DNA from: Micromussa lordhowensis | Taxonomy: Eukaryota; Cnidaria; Anthozoa; Scleractinia; Lobophylliidae | Direction: 5' to 3' | Length of the DNA: 64,000 bases | NCBI GenBank assembly: GCA_964020085.1 | Contig: OZ026604.1 | Location: forward strand, 24,278,532-24,342,531 | In this document: positions 62,821-64,000 of the stretch, one piece after another | Position numbering within the stretch: position 1 is the stretch's first letter | How the letters are laid out: every line of letters starts with the position of its first letter | The notes under the pieces: generated by a model | Told to the model about the DNA's origin: nothing | Databases searched by the model: none | The model's input: the letters and a program-made list of their open reading frames with translations, nothing else | Position numbers and translations under genes: made by a program

Positions 62821-64000
62821 ATGGCATTGGCGCCAGGGTGTTTTTTCTGGCCTTCTTTTTGCAGTAGTTTGCTCTGGTCGCAACTTTGCAGAATTTCAGA
62901 AAACGCGCGCTGGGGGTCCCCTTGGCAAATTTGACATAGCTCGGCTTCACGGGCACTTTAAGAGGCGCGGTTTGCAGCAAAATGTTTTGCTAGGTTGGCA
63001 CTTCAAAGAAATTTTAAATAGGACATGATGGCATTGGCGCCAGGGTGTTTTTTCTGGCCTTCTTTTTGCAGTAGTTTGCTCTGGTCCCAACTTTGCAGAA
63101 TTTCAGAAAACGCGCGCTGGGGGTCCCCTTGGCAAATTTGACATAGCTCGGCTTCACGGGCACTTTAAGAGGCGCGGTTTGCAGCAAAACGTTCTGCTAG
63201 GTTGGCACTTTAATAAAATGTTAGTTAGGACATGATGGCATTGGCGCCAGGGTGTTTATTCTGGCCTTCTTTTTGCAGTAGTTTGGCCTGGTTTCAACTT
63301 TGCAGAATTTCAGAAAACGCTTGCTGGGGGTCCCCTTGGCAAATTTGACATAGCTCGGCTTCACGGGCACTTTAAGAGGCGCGGTTTGCAGCAAAATGTT
63401 TTGCTAGGTTGGCACTTCAAGGAAATTGTAGTTAGGACATGATGGCATTGGCGCCAGGGTTTTTTTTCTGGCCTTCTTTTTGCAGTAGTTTGCCCTGGTC
63501 GCAACTTTGCAGAATTTCAGAAAACGCGCGCTGGGGGTCCCCTTGGCAAATTCGACATAGCTCGGCTTCACAGGCACGTTAAGAGGCGCGGTTTGCAGCA
63601 AAATGTTCTGCTAGGTTGGCACTTCAAGGAAATTTTAAATAGGACATGATGACATTGGCGCCAGGGTGTTATTTCTGGCCCTCTTTTTGCAGTAGTTTGC
63701 CCCGGTCCCAACTATGCAGAATTTCAGAAAACGCGCGCTGGGGGTCCCCTTGGCAAATTTGACATAGCTCGGCTTCACGGGAACTTTAAAAGGCGCGGTT
63801 TGCAGCAAAATGTTCTGCTAGGTTGGCACTTTAAGGAAATGGTAGTTACGACATGATGGCATTGGCGCCGGGGTGTTTTTTCTGGCCTTCTTTTTGCAGT
63901 AGTTTGCCCTGGTCCCAACTTTGCAGAATTTCAGAAAACGCGCGCTGGGGGTCCGCTTGGCAAATTTTACATAGCTCGGCTTCACGGGCACTTTAAGAGG
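62821..64000 (-). repeat. Distal array end, further partial copies
   Basis: Units here repeat the order seen near 54.3-55.0 and 57.4-58.4 kb, with AAACGTTCTGC, AAACGCTTGCTGG and CACAGGCACGTTAAG. The last unit (GTAGTTACGAC, GGTCCGCTTGG, TTTTACATAGC) matches 58251 onward at about 5591 bp, 27 units plus two bases. The array leaves the window without a boundary. Confidence 0.8.

Larger units (their letters stand above)
29427..64000 (-). repeat. 207-bp satellite array, inverted orientation
   Basis: About 167 units of the same monomer, now reading on the minus strand, up to the end of the window. The consensus is the same as on the left, but the private variants are different: TTTCTCATAGCTC (from GACATAGCTC), TTAAGAAATCG (two bases shorter), GCAGCTAAATGTTGTG, TTGTTTTTGTTGTAG, GCCCTTCAAGG and TTTAAATAGGAC. 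None of these was seen as a recurrent form in the left arm. The arm is built of nested higher-order blocks and shows no interspersed element or gene. Confidence 0.97.

Noticed and set aside
1..64000. rRNA, tRNA or other RNA gene repeat unit
   Set aside because: No stretch resembles tRNA arms with A and B boxes, 5S or other conserved rRNA cores, and no T-run terminator recurs in a fitting place.
1..64000. Telomeric repeats at array edges
   Set aside because: No TTAGGG or related tandem motif is present; the only microsatellite is the (TGTA)6 at the LINE 3' end.

Overview
The window is almost entirely one satellite DNA: a tandem array of a roughly 207-bp monomer, present about 300 times (about 58 units at 1-12017, about 77 at 13328-29195, about 167 at 29427-64000). 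There is no evidence of any host gene. The very many 60-140 codon open frames arise because 207 is divisible by three, so the same accidental frame recurs in each unit. Those I checked start with TTG or GTG rather than ATG, and they close or fuse according to single-base variants at a stop codon. They are not annotated as genes.

The only non-satellite sequence is a 1.31-kb, 5'-truncated, frameshifted non-LTR retrotransposon (LINE) at about 12018-13327 on the minus strand. It carries recognisable reverse transcriptase motifs, a C-terminal tail of the CR1/L2 kind and a (TGTA)n 3' end. This element and the satellite make the source a eukaryote. From memory, the LINE protein resembles elements abundant in anthozoan cnidarians (corals, sea anemones) and some other marine invertebrates; that placement is a moderate-confidence inference.

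Layout: (1) 1-12017, array in forward orientation, including two near-identical copies of an 18-monomer block; (2) 12018-13327, LINE; (3) 13328-29195, forward array with 2-, 3/4-, 5/6- and 10-monomer blocks; (4) 29196-29395, a 200-base assembly gap; (5) 29396-29426, a short stretch that does not fit the reverse monomer; (6) 29427-64000, the same satellite in inverted orientation, with 3-, 7-, 11-, 16-, 19- and about 42-monomer blocks. Units are offset by near-exact multiples of 207 bp, and copies within a block are far more alike than neighbouring monomers. This is the expected mark of repeated unequal exchange or amplification, or partly of assembly error in repeats.

The points most worth a second look are the polarity switch at the gap, the patchwork of higher-order repeats of many different lengths, and the contrast inside the monomer between a well-conserved core with small dyads and a hypervariable linker of three positions. 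The LINE insertion, with a 6-bp target loss and no target duplication, is also notable. All coordinates of block boundaries are by eye and approximate to within tens of bases.
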